DNA of 64,000 nt from Brassica napus. Lineage: Eukaryota; Streptophyta; Magnoliopsida; Brassicales; Brassicaceae. Shown here piece by piece: positions 12,431-23,261 of this stretch (its first letter is position 1; every line of letters starts with the position of its first letter). A model generated the notes under the pieces. It saw only the letters and a list, made by a program, of their open reading frames with translations, was not told the DNA's origin and searched no databases. A program made the position numbers and the translations under genes. The stretch covers positions 17,680,732 to 17,744,731 of the forward strand of contig NC_063442.1 in assembly GCF_020379485.1 (NCBI RefSeq), read 5' to 3'.

Positions 12431-12681
12431 TTAGTGTCATATATGAAATGTTTTTCTTTGTCACAGATCAATAGTTTCCTAATACACATATAGCGTATAG
12501 TAACTCTTGTGATTGTTTCAAAATCTTAACAACCGTTATCAACAGCAAAAACTGTGTTCGCGGGTGTTATTTTGAAAACCAGTCGTGCCTGTTAGTGTCA
12601 TATATGAAAAGTTTTTCTTTATCACAGATCAATAGTTTCCTAATACACATATAGCGTACAGTAACCCTTGTGATTGTTTAA
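12431..12681 (+). repeat. Direct duplication, offset 161 bp
   Basis: About 90 bp beginning TTAGTGTCATATATGAAA and containing CACAGATCAATAGTTTCC and ACACATATAGCGTA occur at 12431-12520 and 12592-12681 with a few differences. Confidence 0.9.
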
Positions 12682-13023
12682 AAATAAACGTACATGCATG
12701 ATTGATTACAGAATGTAATTGGGTATGCAATTGCGTATCCAAATCCAACCTAAATATAGATGTAACCAAACCCAAACCAAAATTCTAAAATACCCAATTA
12801 AGTTATAGTATTGAAATACTCAGAATTGAGATAGTGATCCGAACGGAATATCCAGATCTAAGAACACATTAAAATCATTAGCCTTGAAAGGTAATCAAGA
12901 TACAGGATTAAATCCAATATAATCTCTGACAGCTAAATTACCATGACTTGAAGATTTAACCAAAAATATATATATATAGTTTTAAGGGATCATAGATAAA
13001 TCAATTATGAATAAAGGCACATA

Positions 13024-13042
13024 GAGAGAGAGAGAGAGAGAG
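13024..13042 (+). repeat. (GA)n tract in the GAE 5' leader
   Basis: A run of GA dinucleotides about 115 bp upstream of the chosen GAE start. GA/CT tracts are common in plant 5' UTRs and core promoters. A regulatory role here is inference. Confidence 0.8.
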
Positions 13043-13156
13043 AAGTAAGTACAAGTAAAAGAAGTCTCTTCCTTCTTCTTTCCCGGAAAATCCTCATATT
13101 GACTTGCTCCTCCATCTTTGCTCTCTCTACCAACCCTAATCGATTCGCCGGCGGAA

Positions 13157-14461
13157 ATGTCTCACCTTGACGATCTTCCTTCCACTCCGGGCAAGTACAA
13201 AACCGATAAAGCCCTCCCGTACGGGATCCTCCACCACCACCGTTACCTCCGCCTCTCGAAACCCACGCTCTGGGCCTCTCTCTTCCTCGCTCTCTTCCTC
13301 TTCTACCTCCTCTTATCCCCTCCCCCCACCCCTTCCCGCCGCAGCCTCAACGACTCTTCCCTCTCCTCCGCCGCTAAATACGGCGGCTCTCAGTGGGAGA
13401 AACAAGTCCGCAAATCCGCCCATCCCAGGTCCCGCGGCGGTTTAACCGTTCTCGTCACCGGCGCCGCCGGATTCGTCGGAACCCACGTCTCGATCGCGCT
13501 GCGGAGACGCGGCGACGGGGTCCTGGGCCTCGACAATTTCAACCGGTACTACGATCCGAAGCTGAAGCGAGCGAGGCAAGGGCTTCTGGAGAGATCGGGA
13601 GTCTTCGTCGTGGAGGGAGACATTAACGACGCCGTTTTGCTCAAGAAGCTCTACGACGTCGTCCTCTTCACGCACGTGATGCATCTCGCCGCTCAAGCGG
13701 GTGTCCGTTACGCGATGCAGAACCCTGGATCGTATGTGAGCAGCAACATCGCTGGGTTCGTGAATCTGCTCGAAGTCTCGAAAGCTGCGAATCCTCAGCC
13801 TGCGGTTGTCTGGGCTTCTTCTAGCTCTGTTTACGGTCTCAACAAGAAAGTGCCCTTCTCGGAGAAAGACCGTACGGACCACCCCGCGAGCTTATACGCG
13901 GCCACCAAGAAAGCAGGTGAAGGGATAGCTCATACTTACAATCACATCTACGGTTTATCGCTAACCGGTTTGAGATTCTTCACGGTTTACGGGCCTTGGG
14001 GGAGACCAGACATGGCCTACTTCTTCTTCACTAAGGATATACTCAAAGGGAAGACGATTACGGTGTTCGAGTCTCCTGATAAAGGTAGTGTCGCTAGGGA
14101 CTTCACTTACATTGATGATATTGTGAAAGGCTGTTTAGGTGCGTTGGATACTGCTGAGAAGAGTACTGGTAGTGGTGGCAAGAAGAAAGGTCCTGCTATG
14201 TTTAGGATTTACAATCTGGGGAATACTTCGCCTGTTCCTGTTACTAAGCTTGTGAAGATATTGGAGAAGCTGTTGAAGATGAAGGCTAAGAAAAAGGTCA
14301 TGCCTTTGCCCAGGAATGGGGATGTGGAGTTCACTCATGCGAACATCACGTTGGCGCAGAGTGAGATTGGGTATAAACCTGCGGTTGATCTTGAGACGGG
14401 TTTGAAGAAGTTTGTGAAATGGTATATGGGGTTTTACTCCAAGAAGAAGAGTTCTTGGTGA
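13157..14461 (+). CDS. GAE5: UDP-D-glucuronate 4-epimerase (GAE family, GAE5-like by synteny)
   Basis: Single-exon gene of 434 aa. The enzyme interconverts UDP-glucuronate and UDP-galacturonate, the precursor of pectin, and the family are type II Golgi membrane proteins. Visible features: a short cytosolic N-terminus; a membrane anchor at about residues 38-55 (leucine/phenylalanine-rich, before LLLSPPP); a lumenal extended SDR domain with the NAD-binding TGAAGFVGTH at 101-110; SSSSVYG at 221-227; and the catalytic YAATK with Y247 and K251. The length matches the family. I chose the ATG at 13157 (MSHLDDLPSTPGKYK) because family members start there; an upstream in-frame ATG at 13118 would add 13 residues. 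The first 400 bp are strongly GC-rich compared with the surroundings. An AATAAA-like signal follows near 14712. The number (GAE5 rather than the similar GAE2 or GAE3) rests on gene order only. Confidence 0.95.
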   Translation: MSHLDDLPSTPGKYKTDKALPYGILHHHRYLRLSKPTLWASLFLALFLFYLLLSPPPTPSRRSLNDSSLSSAAKYGGSQWEKQVRKSAHPRSRGGLTVLVTGAAGFVGTHVSIALRRRGDGVLGLDNFNRYYDPKLKRARQGLLERSGVFVVEGDINDAVLLKKLYDVVLFTHVMHLAAQAGVRYAMQNPGSYVSSNIAGFVNLLEVSKAANPQPAVVWASSSSVYGLNKKVPFSEKDRTDHPASLYAATKKAGEGIAHTYNHIYGLSLTGLRFFTVYGPWGRPDMAYFFFTKDILKGKTITVFESPDKGSVARDFTYIDDIVKGCLGALDTAEKSTGSGGKKKGPAMFRIYNLGNTSPVPVTKLVKILEKLLKMKAKKKVMPLPRNGDVEFTHANITLAQSEIGYKPAVDLETGLKKFVKWYMGFYSKKKSSW

Positions 14462-16110
14462 GCTCTCTCTCACTCTCAAGTCATGGTCTCAGTTTATGGT
14501 TGAACTTCGAGTCCTTGCATCGCTGAGGAAGATTGGCTCTACTTTTAATGGACAAACATTTGGTTATCTCAACATAAAAGCTACCTACGTATTTTGCATT
14601 GGTTCTGTATTGGTAGATTTTTCTTCATTTGTTTGCTAGTAGATTTTGAGCAATGTACAGCTTCAGGACTTTAGGTGTGTTTTGGAAACTTAATTGTCTC
14701 AATATCCGAAGAATAAATCAGCTTTGAGAGTTTCATGCATATGCACTCTGTAGTAAAGTAAATCAATCTATTATGTTTGTTAACTTGTTTCTTGTGAATT
14801 GCCTATCTTTATAATGTTATATGCCTATAGATTCACAAGATTGTTCTCTAGCCTGAAGTCTGTACACTGTTAATCACCATGAATGATTTTCATAGCCTTC
14901 TACTGATTCATCTTTATCGAGAAGGCCTTGAAGATCTAACACCATCTTCATTATCCATCTCTGATCTCCACTGATTCCACATCTGTTCCATTCACACTCT
15001 CATCATCATCAGAATCAAACTCGCAACTCTAAACGCCGCATGAAGAACCTCTCGCCATCTCCAAAGCAGAATCATAAGTCTATTCCAGCTTCTTCAACAT
15101 TGATGTCCATCCAAATAGAGCATTTATATAGAGATGATAACTAATGTTTTGTTTTGTGTTAAAATGAGAACAATCCAAATGATCCGTCCAAATGAATTTT
15201 AAAATCTTAACCTAAAATGGAACTTATCCAAATGACTCATCCAAGTGAATATATTGGATCCATATGGATAGAAATGAACCTGTACAAAAACTCTTATGCA
15301 TATAAAATATTTAGAACAATGTTTAGATAAACAAATAATCATTATATATTTTCTCAAAAAGCTACAAAACCCCCATATTCCACTAAAATTGAAAATTTGC
15401 ATTATCCCACGAAAACTAAAAAATCACATTTTCGTAAAAACCGCAAAAACTTATTTTCTCGTCACTGCACCAACACATATTAGGTATTCTCAAAGTTTTT
15501 ACTCTTGTTTGGCAACCATATGTCCCACTCATGTGGGAATAACCCGGAATTTGACTCATTAGGCGAAAAAAGATTACAAAAGAAGAAAATGGATGAGAGG
15601 AAAGGGGATAAGGGATTAGGAAAACAGAAGAAATGGGGGAAAACTCAAATATATGGTTTACATAGAATGTTAGGTTAGTTTGGCGGGGTGTGATATTTTG
15701 GAATTTTGGTGGAAAAAATTTAGGAAATTGAGTTAGAATTTTTCTTTTTTGTACGAATAGGAAAAAACTCAAAAAAAAATTACCTAAATTTGTAGTTTTA
15801 CTAAAATCATCAAAGTTATATTTCTATTTTTTAGGTTTTTTTAAGTTATAATGTACTTAAAATACATATATTATGATTTTCAATCTTATTTAATCATTTA
15901 TTTTCTAACAATATTTTAATATATGCATATCCGGCTTAAAAATTGTTTGGGCCTTGTGCAATGATATATAAAACAGAAACAAAGTATGGTGTATTACTTA
16001 TTTTTGTGAAATTTTGGATTCTATTTTGTAAATTTTCAGAAATTTTGGACCCTAAAATATTAAGGGAGATTTAGCGTAATACATCAATCGGAGGCTAAAA
16101 TTAGAGTCTC
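14462..16110. other. GAE 3' region and intergenic DNA
   Basis: The 3' UTR of GAE is followed by non-coding DNA. At 15130-15260 the repeated GATCCGTCCAAATGA/GACTCATCCAAGTGA motifs resemble the block at 9290-9480. No gene recognised. Confidence 0.5.
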
Positions 16111-16910
16111 ACACTTGACAAGACGTAAAGGTAAATTGTTATACATTTTGTGCCTTGAAATGCCAATATTGCCCTATCTTCTTCTTCTCCTTCTTCATTA
16201 ATCTTCTTCTCCATCTCAAATTCATACATTTTATTTTATTCTAGTTTTGCTGATGTAGGATCTTCCACAAAAATTCAACGCTCATATCATCTGGAATAAT
16301 TTTTACTCACTTCTTCTCAATCTGCATATATGTTGGATCCTCCACAGAAACTCCCAGATTATAATCCTTGCAATGAATTTCATTATTACAATCAACTCCT
16401 CAAATCCACTTTAACCAATTTCATTTATGAATCTCTTAATCACCGTCATTTTCCACTCTAATCTTAATATCACCTCAATCCAAATCATAACAGTAGACAC
16501 TGGTTTATTAATATATACACCTGACAAGATGTAAAAATAAATTATTGTACTTTTTGTGCCTTGAAATGCCAAAATTGCCTATACCTTCTTCTTCATATCT
16601 TCTTCTCCATCTCAAATTCAAACAAATTTTTATTCTAGTTTCGCCGATGTCGAATCTTCCACAAAAATTCAACATTCATATCAACTGTAATAATTTCACT
16701 CACTTCTTCTCAACCTGCATATATGTTGGATCCTCCACATAAACTCTCATATTTTAATCCTTGCAATGAATTTCATTGTTACAATAAACTCCTCAAATCC
16801 ACTTTAACCAATTTCATTTATGAATCTTTTAATCATCGTCATTTTCCGCTCTAGTTTTAATATCACCTCAATCCACATAATAACAACATACACTGGTTTA
16901 TTAATATACT
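16111..16910 (+). repeat. Tandem duplication of about 406 bp
   Basis: Unit 1 (16111-16516) and unit 2 (16517-16910) both run from a TTGACAAGA/CTGACAAGA start through TTTTGTGCCTTGAAATGCCA, CTTCCACAAAAATTCAAC, GCATATATGTTGGATCCTCC and CAATGAATTTCATT to ACTGGTTTATTAATATA. The units differ at perhaps one base in ten to fifteen, so the duplication is not very recent. It is not coding. Confidence 0.9.
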
Positions 16911-17039
16911 AAGAAGATAACTTAATTGTTATGGGTTAATTTTCATGTTAGTTGGATAAGAAAATGACGATTCTTTAGGAAATACATAACACTTGGGAAA
17001 AAACGAACAAAAATATTATCAACACTAAAAAAAATCAAT

Positions 17040-17300
17040 ACTACACTTAAAAATGAATATTTATTATTTGGTATCAAATCATATATCAGCTAAGAAATCA
17101 CGTATCAGATAACAATTCACGTATCTACTAACATATCATGTAACAATCCATGCATCAACTAATTAATTATGTATCATAGAAATGTATCAGCTGTATTGTT
17201 TACTAAACCATGTAAAAATTAAAGAAATCTATTTTGTACCATCTAATCAGTCATTTATTAATTAGCCATAATTTATTTCTAACAGCTAACAACATATGTA
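17040..17300 (+). repeat. Short-motif array (third locus)
   Basis: It contains CATATATCAGCTAAGAAATC, CGTATCAGATAACAATTC and CATGCATCAACTAATTAA, the same unit style as 3740-4680. Confidence 0.6.
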
Positions 17301-17620
17301 TCAATTATAAACACCGAGGGTTGGCCTGCCCGTGAAAAAACTATTTTATATAAATATATATTAATTTATGAAGTATTTAAAAAATCAGCATGGAATGAAA
17401 ACGATTTTATTAAACGAATAAATAATGAATAGAATTTTGAGACAGTGATACAAATTTATTTTTAGGTCCGTTGTTTGGTTATATTTATGAATTATAACTT
17501 TTATGGGATCGCTTTTTAAAATATAAGGGCATGATTATCGGCGTTCCAAACCGCGTCCTTACCGAATTAAAACGAAAAATTAAATCGAAATGAAATAAAA
17601 ATGAAGAAAACGTATGTTAA

Positions 17621-20098
17621 TCTACTCTATTAAAATAGAGTCCTACTATAAATCTACTGGTGGAAGTCGTTTTTTAATTTTCGGACCCTTACTAGAAAGT
17701 TACATGTAATATTAGTTATACGCTGCTTAATGAATTAACCGATGCAATATTTAAATCATACCACCATCGGGTAATAGAACCAAACCAATGTTCTGACTGT
17801 CGATTAAATTAACACTGGACCGGTTATCTATTATTATAAGAATATATCTTACGTACAGACTTTGCTTAGACAAACATGTTTACTTCATTTCTTTACGTGA
17901 ATCACAACAATTTCTTCTGTATTCGCTTTAGTTCATATCAATAATTGCATAACAACAAATTCAAGTTCATTCACATATTGTCCTTCTTCATAATACTAAC
18001 TAGACAACCCGAAATCTAAACATACATTACACCTGCAAGTTTTGAACACTTACTTTCACTAGCATTAAAGACATCAGCAATGGTGATACTCAAGGCACAA
18101 ATTCTTAGAAATAGTATTTGTGCTTATTTTTATTAATTTTTTGGAATTTTCTTTTTTTTTTAAAAACTAATCAATCGCGGACTGCCATGTGTCAGTGGGG
18201 CCTGCAAATAGTTAAGAGACTCAGCAAATTTAATCCTTAGCTAGAGAATTTAAGAGTTTTTGTTGGCACAAAAACATAAATGAAGTAGGGCCCACATAAT
18301 TTTATAATAATTTTTTTTAAGGATTTATGCTAAGGATCATTGTTGTAAATGGTCTAAGAACATAATAATTTGAACCATATATTATAGATTATATTCATTC
18401 CAACATCTAATATATTAATTTAGGTTCCTATTTTCATCTACTATTAACAAAAGTCATAGCAGGACCACTTGAGAAATTAATTAATATGACATATTTGATT
18501 ATTTACATTAATAATAAACCAATTATAATTTTTTTAACTATAACAAAATCTGCTGAGAATAAATCTAACAAAATCTTACTTAAAAATTTCAATATTTTAT
18601 AAAATAACACATTAATTAATTTCATAATTAGTATTATAAATATTATCATAAATCAGTGTTAACTAAAATTTTATTAAAAACAATAAAATAAAATTATATA
18701 CGATTTTAATAAATTTATAATTATATTATGTATTATATAAATAGAACTGCCATATGAGTTAAATATTAAAATATTATATTAATTAGGTAAATTAACAAAT
18801 TTTAAATTTTCATTTAAATAAATTATCACTCATCATTAAAATTGGTTAAAATTCGTAAACTATATAATCTTTTATTAAAATAAATTTCTTAACATATGTT
18901 AAACTTTTATATCTATAACTATATGTTATCTTTTTTTTTGAAACTCTCAACAATATATTGTTTAAAATTAACTGTTTATATACAAAAATATAATAGTATA
19001 ATAACCTTTAGTTCATATACTATTTAAAAAACATGTTACTATTAAACTTTGAAATTTTAGTAATTCATTTAAAATATTAATGAAAAATCTAATTTTAATC
19101 ATAAATTTATTTTTTTATTTTAATTATAACAAAATATGTTGAGAAAAATTTAGAAAATATGACCTAAAATTCAAATATATTTTATAAAATAATATATTAA
19201 TGTAGTAACAAAAAAAATCAAAATTCATGTAATCTTTCAAACTCAAAAATAGCTGTATAATTTTTCAAAATTTTCTTGACAAAATATAAAATTTTGAAAG
19301 TAAATATTCAAACTCAAAATGATAGTATTTTAAATTTTTTAAAAAGATAAAATCATAGATAATCAAGAATAACTTTTTGAAATACACCACGAAAAACAAA
19401 CTACATATGTTGTAAAAATTAAAGCAATCTAATATTTTAAAATATAATTAAAAAAGAAGAAAATTTAATATCATACCATCCAAATTATTATATATCAATA
19501 AAATTTACTAAAATAATATGATAGATGCTACTATGTATAAAAGTTTCTAAAATAATAGGGCTATATTATTTTAACAAAACAATGTTTTTGCTTATAAATT
19601 TCGTAAAATACTAAATTGATAGATCTTAGAATTATATTTTTTAAACACAACATATAAATATAAATTATGTTAAACATATTTATTTTCTACGATAAAAATA
19701 AATTTATAATGTATTATATGCAAAATATATAGATTATCTTAAACATATTTCTTTTCTATAATATAAATAAATTTAAAATGTATTATATGCAAAATATATA
19801 GATTAAAGGAAAAACATATTTTGAAGTAAGTTCTCTATTTGATTATTTTAGATTATTATTTTATTTTAGTTAACTTCAAAATTTATTAGTAAGTAATAAC
19901 ATTAATAACAAAGTAAAATGTATTAGACATATCACTACATATTAATATTGCCGGTTAATAAATATAAACAATAATATTATAGAATTACATAATATATAGC
20001 ACTAAAATAAAAATTATATATTTAAAACATTTTTAATAATATGAAATACATTTATAGAATGAAAATATTATCCGCACGGACGTGCGGGTTAAAATCTA
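17621..20098 (+). mobile_element. Helitron-like element forming the left arm of a giant inverted repeat
   Basis: The 5' end TCTACTCTATTAAAATAGAG follows an A (A|TC), as in plant Helitrons. Close to the right end is a hairpin, CCGCACGGACGTGCGGG at 20072-20088, followed by TTAAAATCTATT, very like the usual Helitron end (hairpin, AAAATCTAGT) but with the last bases altered. No helicase or replication-initiator coding region is visible, so it is non-autonomous. The interior is AT-rich with a GC-richer patch at about 18160-18360. Residues 17630-20117 are repeated in reverse at 20708-23217. Confidence 0.75.
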
Positions 20099-20117
20099 TT
20101 AGACATATCACTACATA
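17630..20117 (+). repeat. Inverted repeat, left arm (about 2.49 kb)
   Basis: This arm reads as the near-exact reverse complement of 20708-23217. Stretches compared by eye (17700-17880 with 22980-23160; 18060-18390 with 22470-22810; 20040-20117 with 20708-20790) differ at only about one to two bases per hundred. Together the arms could form a hairpin of about 2.5 kb. Confidence 0.95.
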
Positions 20118-20262
20118 TTAATATTGCCGGTTAATAAATATAAACAATAATATTATAGAATTACATAATATATAGCACTAAAATAAAAATATGTTTTTCC
20201 TTTAATCTATATATTTTGCATTAATAACATTACATATTAAAATGTATTAGACATATCATGTA
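20099..20262 (+). repeat. Patchwork of short copies from the arm at its inner end
   Basis: 20099-20190 repeats 19922-20012 in direct orientation (offset 177 bp; shared TATTAGACATATCACTAC). 20188-20220 is an inverted copy of about 19788-19820 (AATATGTTTTTCCTTTAATC). 20221-20260 again resembles the region near 19895-19935 (AAAATGTATTAGACATATCA). The junctions have short shared sequences. Confidence 0.8.
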
Positions 20263-20263
20263 A

Positions 20264-20353
20264 TGGGATAAGCTGAACTTCCGTCTAGGTCTAAATTGTC
20301 TTCCTCGTAAACTCAGGTTACTGCACTGGGACTACTGTCCATTGAGAGTTCGG
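20264..20353 (+). pseudogene. Captured fragment of a TIR-NBS-LRR exon
   Basis: This 90-bp stretch differs at only about three positions from 27166-27255 in the second exon of the TIR-NBS-LRR pseudogene downstream (residues KLNFPLGLNCLPRKLRLLHW). It sits in the spacer of the inverted repeat, in the same orientation as its relative, and similarity stops abruptly on both sides. It is a captured or template-switched fragment, not a gene. Confidence 0.92.
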
Positions 20354-20656
20354 TACAGATTGTTCCATACGCTTCTTCGTTTTATAGATAGATACTTTAC
20401 ACATTGTTCTAGTGTCATACTCTTGTTATCCTCATTCATTGAAATGGATGTAATTTTTGTGTGTGTTTGATATCATGTTCAGAGGATGGTAACAGTCTAA
20501 ATGGCATCGTAAGGAAGTAGCATCCAAAATCCACTCAGTCTGCTGACTTTTTTTTTTTTTACCTCTAAAGTGAAAACCCTTTAAAGATATGCGTGTATAT
20601 ATTCCTAAATCAAGACACTAAAGTAAAGTTATGTATATATTCAGGACCGCTAAAGT
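20354..20656. other. Spacer of the inverted repeat, origin unknown
   Basis: Non-repetitive within this window apart from a T-run at about 20549-20560. No coding region recognised. Confidence 0.5.
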
Positions 20657-20702
20657 AAAGTCTAAAGCGTTCTTGTTGTATAGTTTTCAAGGATAAAAGA
20701 TG
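20657..20702 (+). repeat. 45-bp direct repeat flanking the right arm (inner copy)
   Basis: AAGTCTAAAGCGTTCTTGTT through AAGGATAAAAGATGT is identical at 20657-20702 and at 23216-23261. The two copies bracket the right arm exactly. Confidence 0.95.
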
Positions 20703-20707
20703 TAATG

Positions 20708-23217
20708 TTAATATGTAGTGATATGTCTAATAGATTTTAACCCGCACGTCCGTGCGGATAATATTTTCATTCTATAAATGTATTTCATATTATTAAAAAT
20801 GTTTTAAATATATAATTTTTATTTTAGTGCTATATATTATGTAATTCTATAATATTATTGTTTATATTTATTAACCAGCAATATTAATATGTAGTGATAT
20901 GTCTAATACATTTTACTTTGTTATTAATGTTATTACTTACTAATAAATTTTGAAGTTAACTAAAATAAAATAATAATCTAAAATAATCAAATAGAGAACT
21001 TACTTCAAAATATGTTTTTCCTTTAATCTATATATTTTGCATATAATACATTTTAAATTTATTTATATTATAGAAAAGAAATATGTTTAAGATAATCTAT
21101 ATATTTTGCATATAATACATTATAAATTTATTTTTATCGTAGAAAATAAATATGTTTAACATAATTTATATTTATATGTTGTGTTTAAAAAATATAATTC
21201 TAACATCTATCAATTTAGTATTTTACGAAATTTATAAGCAAAAACATTGTTTTGTTAAAATAATATTGCCCTATTATTTTAGAAACTTTTATACATAGTA
21301 GCATCTATCATATTATTTTAGTAACTTTTATTGATATATAATAATTTGGATGGTATGATATTAAATTTTCTTCTTTTTTTTAATTATATTTTAAAATATT
21401 AGATTGCTTTAATTTTTACAACATATGTAGTTTGTTTTTCGTGGTGTATTTCAAAAAGTTATTCTTGATTATCTATGATTTTATCTTTTTGAAAAATTTA
21501 AAATACTATCATTTTGAGTTTGAATATTTACTTTCAAAATTTTATATTTTGTCAAGAAAATTTTGAAAAATTATACAGCTATTTTTGAGTTTGAAAGATT
21601 ACATGAATTTTGATTTTTTTTGTTACTACATTAATATATTATTTTATAAAAAACATTTGAATTTTAGGTCATATTTTCTAAATTTTTCTCAACATATTTT
21701 GTTATAGTTAAAATAAAAAAATAAATTTATGATTAAAATTTGATTTTTCATTAATATTTTAAATGAATTACTAAAATTTCAAAGTTTAATAGTAACATGT
21801 TTTTTAAATAGTATATGAACTAAAGGTTATTATACTATTATATTTTTGTATATAAACAGTTAATTTTAAACAATATATTGTTGAGAGTTTCAAAAAAAAA
21901 GATAACATATAGTTATAGATATAAAAGTTTAACATATGTTAAGAAATTTATTTTAATAAAAGATTATATAGTTTACGAATTTTAACCAATTTTAATGATG
22001 AGTGATAATTTATTTAAATGAAAATTTAAAATTTTAAAATTTAAAATTTGTTAATTTACCTAATTAATATAATTTTTTAATATTTAACTCATATGGCAGT
22101 TCTATTTATATAATACATAATATAATTATAAATTTATTAAAATCGTATATAATTTTATTTTATTGTTTTTAATAAAATTTTAGTTAACACTGATTTATGA
22201 TAATATTTATAATACTAATTATGAAATTAATTAATGTGTTATTTTATAAAATATTTAAATTTTTAAGTAAGATTTTGTTAGATTTATTCTCAGCAGATTT
22301 TGTTATAGTTAAAAAAATTATAATTGGTTTATTATTAATGTAAATAATCAAATATGTCATATTAATTAATTTCTCAAGTGGTCCTGCTATGACTTTTGTT
22401 AATAGTAGATGAAAATAAAAACCTAAATTAATATATTAGATGTTGGAATGAATATAATCTATAATATATGGTTCAAATTATTATGTTCTTAGACCATTTA
22501 CAACAATGATCCTTAGCATAAATCCTTAAAAAAAATTATTATAAAATTATGTGGGCCCTACTTCATTTATGTTTTTGTGCCAACAAAAACTCTTAAATTC
22601 TCTAGCTAAGGATTAAATTTGCTGAGTCTCTTAACTATTCGCAGGCCCCACTGACACATGGCAGTCCGCGATTGATTAGTTTTAAAAAAAAAAAGAAAAT
22701 TCCAAAAAATTAATAAAAATAAGCACAAATACTATTTCTAAGAATTTGTGCCTTGAGTATCACCATTGCTGATGTCCTTAATGCTAGTGAAAGTAAGTGT
22801 TCAAAACTTGCAGGTGTAATGTATGTTTAGATTTCGGGTTGTCTGGTTAGTATTATGAAGAAGGACAATATGTGAATGAACTTGAATTTGTTGTTATGCA
22901 ATTATTGATATGAACTAAAGCGAATACAGAAGAAATTGTTGTGATTCACGTAAAGAAATGAAGTAAACATGTTTGTCTAAGCAAAGTCTGTACGTAAGAT
23001 ATATTCTTATAATAATAGATAACCGGTCCAGTGTTAATTTAATCGACAGTCAGAACATTGGTTTGGTTCTATTACCCGATGGTGGTATGATTTAAATATT
23101 GCATCGGTTAATTCATTAAGCAGCGTATAACTAATATTACATGTAACTTTCTAGTAAGGGTCCGAAAATTAAAAAAACGACTTCCACCAGTAGATTTATA
23201 GTAGGACTCTATTTTAA
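20708..23217 (-). repeat. Inverted repeat, right arm (about 2.5 kb)
   Basis: Inverted copy of 17630-20117, including the Helitron-like hairpin CCCGCACGTCCGTGCGG at about 20740-20756. Its outer end stops at GGACTCTATTTTAA and lacks the last dozen bases of the Helitron 5' end (TCTACTCTA) that the left arm has. This argues that it was copied from the left arm, not inserted as a separate transposon. Confidence 0.95.
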
Positions 23218-23261
23218 GTCTAAAGCGTTCTTGTTGTATAGTTTTCAAGGATAAAAGATGT
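23216..23261 (+). repeat. 45-bp direct repeat flanking the right arm (outer copy)
   Basis: Identical to 20657-20702. The sequence then continues into unique DNA (TTCCACGGCTTTTGAG), while the inner copy continues into the arm. Confidence 0.95.

Noticed and set aside
13118..13156. Earlier ATG for GAE
   Set aside because: In frame, but family members begin at the MSHLDD methionine; the extra 13 residues are not typical.
13442..13882. Antisense open frames across GAE
   Set aside because: By-products of the GC-rich GAE coding sequence on the other strand.
17630..23217. Two independent insertions of one Helitron in opposite orientation
   Set aside because: The right arm lacks the element's 5' terminus and is bracketed by a 45-bp direct repeat, which a Helitron insertion does not make.
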